Shown piece by piece: positions 1 to 6,527 of a stretch of 7,703 nucleotides of DNA. Where the stretch lies: positions 1-7,703 of the forward strand of contig JASHUX010000273.1 of NCBI GenBank assembly GCA_030039775.1. Direction: 5' to 3'. How positions within the stretch are numbered: the stretch's first letter is position 1; every line of letters starts with the position of its first letter. Source of the stretch: Alphaproteobacteria bacterium (GTDB lineage: Bacteria; Pseudomonadota; Alphaproteobacteria; ATCC43930; CGMCC-115725). The position numbers and the translations under genes are program-made. The notes below the pieces were generated by a model. The model did not search any database. It was not told the origin of the DNA and saw nothing but the letters and a program-made list of their open reading frames with translations.

Positions 1-253
1 CGATGTCAAAGGCGACGAGCCGCTCCGGATCGTGCCGTGCGTGCCAATAGATCGTGCTACCGCCGTCAAGCACGCCGAACTCGACCATGCGCCGCGGCCG
101 CACGCGTTCCAAGATCGCGTCGATCCGGCCGACGAACGCAGCATCCTTATGCACGTAGACGACCTCGTCGGTCGAGCCGGGCGGCCGGTGCATTCCGCCC
201 TGAAACCGTAGTTCGAGATCGCGCACGCGCATAACATCGTCGGGCTGTGCCAA
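1..253 (-). CDS. SAM-dependent methyltransferase-like protein, N-terminal part (cut by left edge)
   Basis: An open minus-strand frame of 84 codons runs off the left end. I chose the TTG at 253 as start because GGGAGG lies 7 nt before it; an ATG at 232 is an alternative without a comparable ribosome site. The stretch EFGVLDGGSTIYW followed about ten residues later by LVAFDI resembles motif I (acidic-G-x-x-x-G-G) and the strand-2 acidic residue of class I SAM-dependent methyltransferases, in particular the cephalosporin-hydroxylase/Methyltransf_24 type that often modifies sugars or secondary products. The preceding helix (FVGRIDAILERVRPRRM) fits the usual lead-in. The catalytic half is outside the window, so substrate and even enzyme class stay open. 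No partner gene is seen upstream: the nearest feature is a DUF4864 remnant ending 82 bp before the start. Confidence 0.62.
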   Translation of the reverse strand, partial: MAQPDDVMRVRDLELRFQGGMHRPPGSTDEVVYVHKDAAFVGRIDAILERVRPRRMVEFGVLDGGSTIYWHARHDPERLVAFDI

Positions 254-335
254 GGGAATTCCTCCCGCCGACGACGGTAGCACGACCGAAAATAACGAGG
301 TAAGGCCCGGCGCCCGGTTCGCGCCACGCGGGATT

Positions 336-464
336 TCAGGTCGCAGTGAGGTCGGTCGGGATCAGGAAGCAGCCGGCGACCCGCCATTTGCCGTCGGTTT
401 CGTGCCCCATGATAAACAGCGCTCCGTGCGCGTTGCCATCGGGCCCCACGGCCCTCCCGCGTCG
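336..464 (-). pseudogene. DUF4864 gene remnant (C-terminal ~38 codons only)
   Basis: On the minus strand an open stretch between an in-frame TAG (465-467) and TGA (336-338) encodes a C-terminal tail clearly related to the intact DUF4864 gene just upstream. Its PDGNAHGALFIM matches ADGLVHEALYFM, and DGKWRVAGCFLIPTDL matches DGSWLIGGCLLTTSDL; I count about 15 identities over 35 aligned residues by eye. Recognisable homology starts near 452. Upstream of that, none of the three minus frames gives the expected PVYR-type middle part, and the frame itself is stopped at 465. It therefore looks like a decayed tandem copy that lost its 5' two thirds, including the signal peptide. There is no plausible start codon or ribosome site, so expression as a protein is unlikely. 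The two copies are well diverged, so the duplication is not recent. Confidence 0.72.
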
Positions 465-543
465 CTATTCGCCAGAATTCCGCGGCCTTTCCTTCGCGCC
501 GCCGCCTTGCCCCGACTTTGCCTTATTGCCGTCGCGCCGACTT

Positions 544-978
544 CTAGCTGGACTTGAGGTCGGAGGTCGTGAGGAGACAGCCGCCGATCAGCCAGCTCCC
601 GTCCTTCTGGTGCTCCATGAAATAGAGCGCTTCATGCACCAGACCGTCGGCGCTCACCACCAGCACATGCTGGATCACCGCGTCGTCGGACTGTTCGAGC
701 TGGCCGAAACTTACCTGGCTGGCCCGGTACACCGGCGCATAGCCTTCGCGCACCATCGACATGAAATCGGCGGGCGTGCCAAAGCGCTCGCGCAGGGTCG
801 GCGTCGCGAATGCGAACGCGGCGGCACCGTCGTCTTTCTGGAACGCCGCCATCTGGCTCTCGATGACATGACGGATCGCAGTCTTGTCGGCGTCGACGAG
901 TGGCGGACCGCCAGCCCAAGTCGGCGCCGCGGTAACGATCAACAACAGGCCGAGCAACCACGAGCTGAGGCGATGCAT
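544..978 (-). CDS. DUF4864 domain protein with signal peptide
   Basis: This encodes a 144-residue protein. The start at 978 is preferred over an upstream in-frame start at 1035 because AAGGAG sits 7 nt before it and the product then begins with a classic signal peptide: MHR, a hydrophobic run at about residues 7-18, and an APTWAGG cleavage region near residue 22. The rest (about 28-135) matches my knowledge of DUF4864: an N-terminal helix IRHVIESQMAAFQKDD, then AFAFATPTLRERFG, DFMSMVREGYAPVYR, and a C-terminal sheet ending WLIGGCLL. The fold is probably NTF2-like. Members are exported proteins of unknown function in alphaproteobacteria. It is divergent from the PPOx-like operon, with 83 bp between the starts. 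A decayed copy of its 3' end lies downstream on the same strand. Confidence 0.85.
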   Translation of the reverse strand: MHRLSSWLLGLLLIVTAAPTWAGGPPLVDADKTAIRHVIESQMAAFQKDDGAAAFAFATPTLRERFGTPADFMSMVREGYAPVYRASQVSFGQLEQSDDAVIQHVLVVSADGLVHEALYFMEHQKDGSWLIGGCLLTTSDLKSS

Positions 979-1061
979 GGCGAAGCTCCTTGCGTTGGTG
1001 CAAGATGGGCCGCGAAGCCTGGTCCCGCACACCATACGCTATAAACACGCATGAGGATGCA
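979..1061. promoter_or_regulatory. Divergent intergenic region with promoters for DUF4864 and PPOx genes
   Basis: This 83-bp space holds the start-proximal signals of two genes reading away from each other. AAGGAG (minus strand) serves the DUF4864 gene and TGAGGA serves the PPOx gene. A TATAAA hexamer at 1041-1046 (within CGCTATAAACACG) could be a -10 element for the plus strand, but no good -35 stands 16-18 bp upstream. I did not find an obvious dyad or a known regulator site. Confidence 0.35.
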
Positions 1062-1643
1062 ATGTCCGCACCGCCACCCGTGAGACGCGCCGACAAGGCG
1101 ATGAGCGACGAGAGCGCTCGCGGCATACTGGCGCAGGGCTTCGCCGGCCGCCTCGCCACGGTCGGACCGGACGGCTGGCCCTATGCCGTGCCGTTGCTCT
1201 ATGTCTGGATGGACGGCGAGATCTGGGTCCACAACACCGCGGCGCGCGGCCATCTCCGCGCCAACGTCGATCACGAGCCGCGCGTCTGTTTCGAGCTCGA
1301 CGAGCCCGGCGAGACCTTCGCCTACGGCCGCTTCGAATGCGACAGCTCGGTCGCATACAAGAGCGTGATCGCGTACGGCCGCATCCGCGTGGTCGACGAC
1401 CGTGCCCAAAAACAGCGCTTTTGCGAGGCGCTGATCGCGAAGTACGGCCGGGAAGAATGGGAGCAGCCGGAGCAGCAGCGGCCGAAGAGCTTTTTCCCGC
1501 GCCTCGATGTCATCACCGTCTACGCCATCGCGATCGAGCGCATTACCGGCAAGGTGACGCCGCTTCCCGGCATCGCCGAGCGCTGGCCCGCGAAAGACAT
1601 GACCCGAACGCCGAACGCCAAACCGCCGGAGGACAAACCATGA
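1062..1643 (+). CDS. FMN-binding pyridoxamine 5'-phosphate oxidase-like (PPOx/NimA-type) protein
   Basis: This encodes a 193-residue protein. The ATG at 1062 is chosen over an upstream in-frame ATG at 990 because TGAGGA precedes it and the extra N-terminus would be unlike the family. It has the split-barrel pattern of flavin-nucleotide-binding PPOx-like proteins: ILAQGFAGRLATVGPDGWPYAVPLLYVW (about 22-49), a second strand with IWVHNTAARGHLRAN (54-68), VCFELDE (75-81) and SSVAYKSVIAYGRIRVVDD (95-113). The HLRAN-type segment contributes to FMN phosphate binding in relatives. NimA-like members reduce nitroimidazoles or bind haem or F420; which applies here cannot be read. It is cytoplasmic, with no signal peptide. 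It is the first gene of a three-gene operon: its stop overlaps the next start as ATGA, and GGAGGA at 1628-1633 inside its last codons is the next gene's ribosome site. Confidence 0.83.
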   Translation: MSAPPPVRRADKAMSDESARGILAQGFAGRLATVGPDGWPYAVPLLYVWMDGEIWVHNTAARGHLRANVDHEPRVCFELDEPGETFAYGRFECDSSVAYKSVIAYGRIRVVDDRAQKQRFCEALIAKYGREEWEQPEQQRPKSFFPRLDVITVYAIAIERITGKVTPLPGIAERWPAKDMTRTPNAKPPEDKP

Positions 1644-1951
1644 GCGACGCCCGACTTTACGCCGTGATGCGGACGCGCGGCGGCGCCTGGAAAGAAGGCG
1701 TACCGGTCGAGCAGCAATACGATTATCGGGGCCACGTCGATTACATCGAGAAGCTGCGCGGCGAGGGGTTCATCGTCGCGGCGGGCGGCCTCGACGGCAC
1801 TAAGGACGCGCTGCTCATCGTCCGCGCCAAGGACGAGCACGACATCAAGGTGAAGCTCGAATGGGATTCGTGGACCGCGAACGACCTTTTGCGCACCACG
1901 CTGGTTGCGCCGTGGACGGTGCGCGTCGGCTCGGTCGGAACCGCGGGATGA
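1640..1951 (+). CDS. YciI-like (YCII domain) protein
   Basis: This encodes a 103-residue protein that starts inside the preceding stop (ATGA) with GGAGGA 6 nt upstream. It resembles YCII/YciI proteins, small dimeric ferredoxin-like (alpha+beta barrel) proteins. It has an N-terminal strand ARLYAVMRTR, a helix with the conserved-type His at position 32 (RGHVDYIEKLRGEG), then FIVAAGGL, a strand DALLIVRAKDE and a C-terminal WDSWTANDLLRTTLVAPWTV segment, which matches the family's usual end (a region before a final strand). Family members are described as muconolactone-isomerase-like or dehalogenase-like, but most have no known reaction. The N-terminal loop around residues 12-28 is longer than in minimal members. 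Its position between a flavin-binding protein and a RidA-like protein suggests a joint metabolic or detoxification task; that is inference. Confidence 0.8.
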   Translation: MSDARLYAVMRTRGGAWKEGVPVEQQYDYRGHVDYIEKLRGEGFIVAAGGLDGTKDALLIVRAKDEHDIKVKLEWDSWTANDLLRTTLVAPWTVRVGSVGTAG

Positions 1952-2373
1952 CGCATTCGATTCGGCACATTCACTGGCCCGACGCGCCGCAAATGTGGAT
2001 GCCGTACGCGCCGGCGATCAAAATCACCGGCGGCAGCACGATCTTTTGCGCCGGCGTCACTGCGGCGCCGGTCTATCACCACCATCCGCACCGGCCCGAG
2101 GAGTTTGCGGCCATGCCGCGCGATATGGCTGGGCAGACGCGCGCCGCGCTGGATAATCTAAAGCGCGGACTCGACGCGGCGGGCGCCTCCTTCGCCGACA
2201 TTGTCAGCGCGACGCGCTTCGTCACCGACCTGGCGGATCAGGACTCGCTCAATCGCGTCTGGGCGGAGTATTTCGGCGACAACAAGCCCGCGACCACGAC
2301 GGTGCAGGTGGTGGCGCTCGCCACCGATCCGCGCTGCCTCATCGAGATCAACGCCGTCGCGGTGGTCGGCTAA
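1948..2373 (+). CDS. RidA/YjgF/UK114-family protein lacking the usual catalytic arginine
   Basis: This encodes a 141-residue protein that starts inside the YciI-like gene's stop codon (ATGA at 1948-1951). The chorismate-mutase-like RidA fold is evident: ITGGSTIFCAGVTAAP (26-41), the His-rich loop VYHHHPHRPEEF (42-53), the helix DMAGQTRAALDNLKRGLDAAGASFADIV (59-86), the strand SATRFVTDL (87-95), the helix NRVWAEYFGDNKP (102-114) and the C-terminal strand CLIEINAVAVV. In deaminase-active RidA an arginine in the PAR motif (R105 in E. coli) binds the substrate carboxylate. Here the motif reads PAT (Thr at 116), so canonical 2-aminoacrylate deamination is doubtful and it fits the non-deaminase Rid subgroups. 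The acidic residue of the IE motif (E133) is kept. It ends convergently, sharing 4 bp with the kinase gene's stop. Confidence 0.88.
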   Translation: MTHSIRHIHWPDAPQMWMPYAPAIKITGGSTIFCAGVTAAPVYHHHPHRPEEFAAMPRDMAGQTRAALDNLKRGLDAAGASFADIVSATRFVTDLADQDSLNRVWAEYFGDNKPATTTVQVVALATDPRCLIEINAVAVVG

Positions 2374-4421
2374 TCCGCGTCCAGCATGCTGCGGATGCGC
2401 GCCGCCAGCGCGTTCGCGGTGAACGGCTTCGCGATCAGCTCGACGCCGGGATCGAGCCGGCCGTGGTGGACGATGGCATTGCGCGCATAGCCGGTCGTGA
2501 ACAGCACCTTGAGCTTGGGCCAGCGCACGCGGGCCACGTCCGCAAGCTCGCGTCCCGTCATCCCGCCGGGCAGGCCGACGTCGGTGAACATCAGGCGGAC
2601 CGACGGGTCTTCCTCCAACCGCTGCAGCGCCTCGACGCCGCTCCCGGCCTCAAGCACGGCATAGCCAAATTCGCGCAACGTCTCGACGCTGAAAGCCCGG
2701 ACGTCGGCATGATCCTCGACCACCAGCACGGTTTCGCCGCTGGCCGCGCCGGGCGCCGCGGGTGCGGCGTCGCTGCGGTCGGCGGGACCGGCCCCGGAAC
2801 CCGCCGGCAAATAGAGCTTCACGGTCGTGCCGACACCGACCTCACTGTAGATCTTGATGTGCCCGCCCGACTGCTTGGCGAAACCGTAGGCCTGCGACAG
2901 ACCGAGGCCGGTGCCACGGCCGACCTCTTTGGTGGTGAAGAACGGCTCGAAGATATGCGGCAGGATCTCGGGCGGAATGCCGCTGCCGGTGTCGCTGACG
3001 GCGATCATCACGTAATCGCCGGGCGCGAATTCCTCCCACGGCGCGGCCATCGTCTCCTCGAAGCCGACGGTCGCGGTCTCGATCGTTAGCTTGCCGCCCG
3101 AGGGCATGGCGTCGCGCGCGTTGACGGCGAGGTTCAGCAGCGCCGCCTCCAACTGGTTGGGATCGGCATACGCGGACTTGAGCGACGGCTCGAGCACGGT
3201 TTCGATGGCGATGCTTTCGCCAAGCGTGCGGCGGAACAATTCCGTCATGCGGTGGACCAGTTCGTTGGCATCAAGGGCCGCGGGCACAAGCGGCTGGCGC
3301 CGCGAGAATGCCAGCAATTGCTGAGTCATTTGAGCAGCGCGCGCGGCGCCGCGCAGCGCGGCGTCGATCTGGCGCTCCATGCGCACGCGGTCGAAGGGCC
3401 GACGGTCGCGCACCTGCCGCTCGATCGCCTCGAGGTTGCCCGTCATCACTTGCAGCAGATTGTTGAAATCGTGCGCGACACCGCCGGTGAGCTGGCCGAT
3501 CGCCTGCATTTTCTGCACTTGGCGCAGGGTTTCCTCGGTCTTGAGCCGTTCCTCGATCTCGGTGCGGACGCGCTCTTCCAGACTCTCGGTAAGCTTCAGC
3601 AATTCGAGACGGGCGCGCATTTCGCCGGTGATGTCGACGGCGACGCCGATCGCATACTGCACGGTGCCGTCGGGCTTATTGACCGGGATGCCGCTGGCGC
3701 GCAGCCAGCGGATGTTGCCGTCGCCGCTGTCATACTTGATCTCGAGATCGGTCACGAACTCGCCGCGAAGGGCGCGCCGGATAGGGTATTCGTCCGGCAT
3801 CAAGATCGAGCCGTCGCCGCGCTGCGCCGGCAGCCGCGGCGCCAACTTCTCGCCGATCTTCGGCTGGCCGTCGAACCCCAGCAGGCGCTCGCGCGCCGGA
3901 TTGGCATAGACGATCTGGCCGTCGGTATTGACCATGGTCAGGCCGAACGGCAGATGCGTCAGCACGGTGCCGATGCGCTGCAACATCGCCTCGCTTTCGG
4001 CCTTGAGCGCGGCGGCCTCCTGACGCTGCCGCGCCGATTGAAGCGCGGATGCAATCCGCGCCGTCAGTTCCGGCGCCGAGAACGGATAATAGAGGACATC
4101 GTCGAACGTCGCCGCCGGCGGCGCGCCGCCCGCGCGGTCGAGCAGAAGCACCAACGGAATATCGGCAAGCGCCGGATCGTCACGAAACACTTGCCACAGC
4201 GGCCGGCTGTCGGCCGCGATCAGCCGGTCGCCGCACAAAATCATGTCGGGGCGGTCCATCGCCGCCTCTGCCAGAACGTCGGATGGGCTGAACGCGGTCG
4301 TCGCGCGATATTTCGATGCGAGCGCGTCGGCCGCTTGCGCGAGCAGCCCGGCATCGGCATGGGCTATCAAAACACGCGGCAATCGCGCACTGTTTTCAGC
4401 AGTTGCGCCGTCGTCCGCCAT
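2370..4421 (-). CDS. Hybrid sensor histidine kinase / response regulator (REC-PAS-HisKA-HATPase-REC)
   Basis: This encodes a 683-residue cytoplasmic protein without membrane segments. Domains in order: a receiver-like domain (about 14-125), PAS (145-265), a coiled-coil linker (268-305), HisKA with the phospho-acceptor H317 in [11 protein letters not shown], HATPase_c (about 410-540) and a C-terminal receiver (563-680). The HATPase has an N box at N430/N434, a G1 box DTGSGIP starting at D477, and the GTGLGLS motif. The C-terminal receiver looks active (E569/D570, phospho-acceptor D614, K665 in AKPF). The N-terminal receiver looks inactive: the acidic pair reads HAD, the acceptor position reads G64 (D65 is one residue off) and the lysine is Y112 in YYPF. 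The ligand of PAS is unknown. GGAGG lies 10 nt before the start, partly inside a hairpin. The gene is probably co-transcribed with nirC 63 bp upstream. Phosphate flow to an unlinked histidine phosphotransfer protein or regulator is inferred. Confidence 0.93.
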   Translation of the reverse strand: MADDGATAENSARLPRVLIAHADAGLLAQAADALASKYRATTAFSPSDVLAEAAMDRPDMILCGDRLIAADSRPLWQVFRDDPALADIPLVLLLDRAGGAPPAATFDDVLYYPFSAPELTARIASALQSARQRQEAAALKAESEAMLQRIGTVLTHLPFGLTMVNTDGQIVYANPARERLLGFDGQPKIGEKLAPRLPAQRGDGSILMPDEYPIRRALRGEFVTDLEIKYDSGDGNIRWLRASGIPVNKPDGTVQYAIGVAVDITGEMRARLELLKLTESLEERVRTEIEERLKTEETLRQVQKMQAIGQLTGGVAHDFNNLLQVMTGNLEAIERQVRDRRPFDRVRMERQIDAALRGAARAAQMTQQLLAFSRRQPLVPAALDANELVHRMTELFRRTLGESIAIETVLEPSLKSAYADPNQLEAALLNLAVNARDAMPSGGKLTIETATVGFEETMAAPWEEFAPGDYVMIAVSDTGSGIPPEILPHIFEPFFTTKEVGRGTGLGLSQAYGFAKQSGGHIKIYSEVGVGTTVKLYLPAGSGAGPADRSDAAPAAPGAASGETVLVVEDHADVRAFSVETLREFGYAVLEAGSGVEALQRLEEDPSVRLMFTDVGLPGGMTGRELADVARVRWPKLKVLFTTGYARNAIVHHGRLDPGVELIAKPFTANALAARIRSMLDAD

Positions 4422-4434
4422 AAGGTTCCCGCCT

Positions 4435-4455
4435 CCGCCGCGACGGTAGCGGCGG
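4435..4455 (-). promoter_or_regulatory. Hairpin overlapping the kinase Shine-Dalgarno sequence
   Basis: In the minus-strand transcript CCGCCGC pairs perfectly with GCGGCGG across a 7-nt loop. The last two G of the 3' arm are the first two bases of GGAGG, the likely ribosome site of the histidine kinase gene. When folded, the stem would partly block translation start. There is no T-tract after it, so it is not a standard terminator. Pure GC stems can arise by chance in such DNA. Confidence 0.5.
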
Positions 4456-4458
4456 GGG

Positions 4459-4478
4459 TCGCGCCTGACAAGGCGCGA
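4459..4478 (-). promoter_or_regulatory. Perfect 7-bp hairpin just after the nirC stop
   Basis: TCGCGCC and GGCGCGA are perfect inverted arms around a 6-nt loop, 6 bases beyond the nirC stop codon on the minus strand. No run of T follows, so it would be a weak or Rho-assisted terminator, or a 3'-end stabiliser that lets nirC and kinase mRNA levels differ. It stands only 3 nt before the next hairpin. Confidence 0.5.
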
Positions 4479-4484
4479 GTTGGT

Positions 4485-5291
4485 CTATTCCGCGGGATCG
4501 ACCGCCGGCGCCGCGACCATGCGTTCGGCCGCTGGACGCGACATGTACCAATAGCCGACACCCATGATTCCGGCGCCGGCAACGATGTTGCCGATCGTGA
4601 CCCAGAACAGATTGTAGGCAAGACCCGCCCACGTCACGGAATCGGGATGCGACCCGCCCAAGGCGATCAACAGCAACGTCATGTTGGCGACGGAATGCTC
4701 GTAGCCGCTGCCGATGAACCCGAAAAGGCACCAGAAGATCAGGATGCATTTGGCGGCGTCGCTGGCGGTGCGCGCGGACATCCAAATCGCCAGGCAGACT
4801 AGCCAGTTGCACAAGATCGCGCGCGCCAACAGCGACAGCACCGGCGCGTTCATCTTCGCGGCGGCGACGGTCATCAGGAACTGGCTCTTCGAATGCAGCA
4901 TGGCGCCGCCGCCACCCCACAGGAACAGCGCCGCCAACACGGCGCATCCGACCAGATTGCCAACCCACGACATCGCCCAGGCGCTTGCCAGATCGCCAAG
5001 CGCGATCTTCTTCCGCAACACGCCATGGGTCATGAACATGGTGTGCCCGGTAAAGAGATCGGACCCGGCGAAGATCACCAACGTTAGCGCGATGCCGAAC
5101 GAGCAGCCCATCACCAACGCGCGATAGGCGGGATCGACATCGGAGCCGACGCAGAAGATCAGGATGATGCCGAGCCCGACGAAGGCACCGGCCATCATCG
5201 ACGAAACGAAAAAGCCGCCGGGCGTGCGCTTCAGGAGCGCGGATTTGGCGGCGGCGGTGTCGGCCATGCGGTCGACAGTATCGAGAAACAT
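4485..5291 (-). CDS. nirC: NirC-type formate/nitrite transporter (nitrite channel)
   Basis: This encodes a 268-residue integral inner-membrane protein of the FNT family, whose pentameric members pass nitrite or formate. From memory of E. coli NirC the match is close along the whole length and starts at the same MFxDT N-terminus, which fixes the start at 5291 (weak AGGGA site upstream). Landmarks are GGFFVSSMMAGAFVGLGIIL (25-44, TM1), LVMGCSFGIALTLVIFAGSDLFTGHTM (59-85, with the selectivity-loop Thr81), GNLVGCAVLAALFLWGGG (111-128), CNWLVCLAIWM (161-171), and FIGSGYEHSVANM (192-204) with the central channel His199, then WVTIGNIVAGAGIMGVGYWY (230-249). The NirC-like sequence favours nitrite over formate. 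No nitrite reductase is in the window. The kinase follows 63 bp downstream on the same strand, and a Tim44-like gene diverges upstream. Confidence 0.93.
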   Translation of the reverse strand: MFLDTVDRMADTAAAKSALLKRTPGGFFVSSMMAGAFVGLGIILIFCVGSDVDPAYRALVMGCSFGIALTLVIFAGSDLFTGHTMFMTHGVLRKKIALGDLASAWAMSWVGNLVGCAVLAALFLWGGGGAMLHSKSQFLMTVAAAKMNAPVLSLLARAILCNWLVCLAIWMSARTASDAAKCILIFWCLFGFIGSGYEHSVANMTLLLIALGGSHPDSVTWAGLAYNLFWVTIGNIVAGAGIMGVGYWYMSRPAAERMVAAPAVDPAE

Positions 5292-5513
5292 GCGGGTTCC
5301 CTGCAAAGGACGAGACGTACCCCGGGAACCGCAAGGACCATGCCAGTGGCAAATGCGCGATTCGCGGGCATTTTGAAACGCTTGCCGGACGTTACGGCGG
5401 CACCGCTGCCGCTTAAATGCGCACCCGGCGGCGTCGCCCTTGCTTCCAACAGCCCGCGATACGACATAACGTCGGGGATGCGTTGAGGGGCGGCTGCCCG
5501 GAAAGCCAAGCAC
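5292..5513. promoter_or_regulatory. Divergent region between nirC and the Tim44-like gene, with two inverted repeats
   Basis: The 222-bp region holds no convincing gene. Two dyads are visible. GGTTCCC (5295-5301) and GGGAACC (5324-5330) are perfect 7-bp arms 22 nt apart, just before the nirC start. AAATGC-GCG (5351-5359) pairs with CGC-gg-GCATTT (5363-5373) around ATT, giving 9 pairs with a 2-nt bulge. Either could be an operator. I looked for an FNR/Dnr-like TTGAT-N4-ATCAA site and found none. No strong -35/-10 pair stood out. Confidence 0.4.
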
Positions 5514-6497
5514 ATGACAATTCTGCGAAAATTGATGCTGGCGCTGTTCTGCGCCGGTCTCATTACCGCGCCGATCGTGATGGCGCCGCATCCGGCGGAC
5601 GCGCGCGCCGGCTGGACCTCCGGCGGGTATTCCAGCATGGGCAGCATGGGTTCGCGCACTTACGGTTTTAACGGCGGTTCGACCATCAACCGCAGCATGA
5701 CGCCCTACAGCAGTCCTTCTTATGGCGGTGGATATGGCTACGGTTACGGCTATGGCGGCTACCATCCATTCTGGAGCGGCCTCGCCGGCGGCCTGTTCGG
5801 CGGTTGGCTCGGCAGCATGCTGTTCCCGCACTGGGGCATGGGCTATGGCGGCTATGGTTATGGCGGCGGCTGGGGCGGCGGATTCTTCTCGATTTTGATC
5901 TGGCTGTTTTTGATCTGGGCCGGCTGGCGCCTGTTCCGCGGTTTCTTTCACGGCAGTTGGGGCACAGGCTTCGGCGGCGGCATGGTCGGGCCCGGACCCA
6001 GCATGGCGTTCGGCGGCGGCCCCTGGGGCGGCGGTATGATGGGCGGTCCCGGCGTCGTCGGCTATGCGGGCGGCCCCGGCCAGATGACCAATCAGATCCA
6101 AATCACCCAATCCGATCAGACCGCGTTCGAGGCGGTGCTCAAAGCGGTGCAGGGCGCATGGGGCAAGGCCGATCTCTCGACACTGCGCCACTATGTGACG
6201 CCGGAGATCCTGTCGTACTTCTCCGAGCAACTGTCGCAGAATCAGAGTGAGGGCGTCGAAAATCATGTCGAAGACGTCGAATTCCTCGAAGGCGACACAC
6301 GCGAAGCCTGGAGCGAGGGCAATCTCGAATACGCAACAGTCGTGATGCATTGGCGGGCGCGCGACTGGACCGTGCGCACCGACAATAATTCGGTGGTCGA
6401 CGGCGACCCGAAGAACCCAAGCGAGGCACGGGAGATGTGGACCTTCGCGCGCAGTCCCAACGGACATTGGCTGTTGTCGGCGATCCAACAGGTTTAA
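5514..6497 (+). CDS. Glycine-rich membrane protein with C-terminal Tim44-like domain
   Basis: This encodes a 327-residue protein. Residues 1-31 form a signal peptide or N-terminal anchor ending in ADARA. A Gly/Tyr/Ser-rich low-complexity stretch (about 33-83, with GYGYGYGYGG) is followed by a hydrophobic Gly-zipper-like segment (88-104), another Gly-rich piece, and a clear membrane helix FFSILIWLFLIWAGWRLF (124-141). A second Gly/Met/Pro-rich linker (150-190) leads to a C-terminal domain (about 198-327): QTAFEAVLKAVQGAWGKADLSTLRHYVTPEILSYF, then ENHVEDVEFLEG and a final EMWTFARSPNGHWLLSAIQQV. That pattern is typical of bacterial Tim44-like proteins (an NTF2-like fold related to the lipid-contacting domain of mitochondrial Tim44). 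Bacterial members have no agreed role. The upstream GGAAAG site is modest. The VOC gene follows after 30 bp and is probably in the same transcript. Confidence 0.85.
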   Translation: MTILRKLMLALFCAGLITAPIVMAPHPADARAGWTSGGYSSMGSMGSRTYGFNGGSTINRSMTPYSSPSYGGGYGYGYGYGGYHPFWSGLAGGLFGGWLGSMLFPHWGMGYGGYGYGGGWGGGFFSILIWLFLIWAGWRLFRGFFHGSWGTGFGGGMVGPGPSMAFGGGPWGGGMMGGPGVVGYAGGPGQMTNQIQITQSDQTAFEAVLKAVQGAWGKADLSTLRHYVTPEILSYFSEQLSQNQSEGVENHVEDVEFLEGDTREAWSEGNLEYATVVMHWRARDWTVRTDNNSVVDGDPKNPSEAREMWTFARSPNGHWLLSAIQQV

Positions 6498-6527
6498 GAT
6501 AGGCGCGCCCTTTACCGGAGGATCGCC

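Noticed and set aside
346..1044. A 232-codon plus-strand frame across the DUF4864 region.
   Set aside because: It is antisense to the intact DUF4864 gene and to its remnant, both of which show family homology on the minus strand.
3252..4802. A 516-codon plus-strand open frame.
   Set aside because: It lies antisense to the well-supported kinase and nirC genes, shows no recognisable domain, and is rich in Arg/Ala/His/Gln as expected of a GC-rich shadow.
5325..5350. GGAACC as the -35 of an EcfG-type general stress promoter.
   Set aside because: No CGTT-like -10 occurs 16-17 bp downstream.
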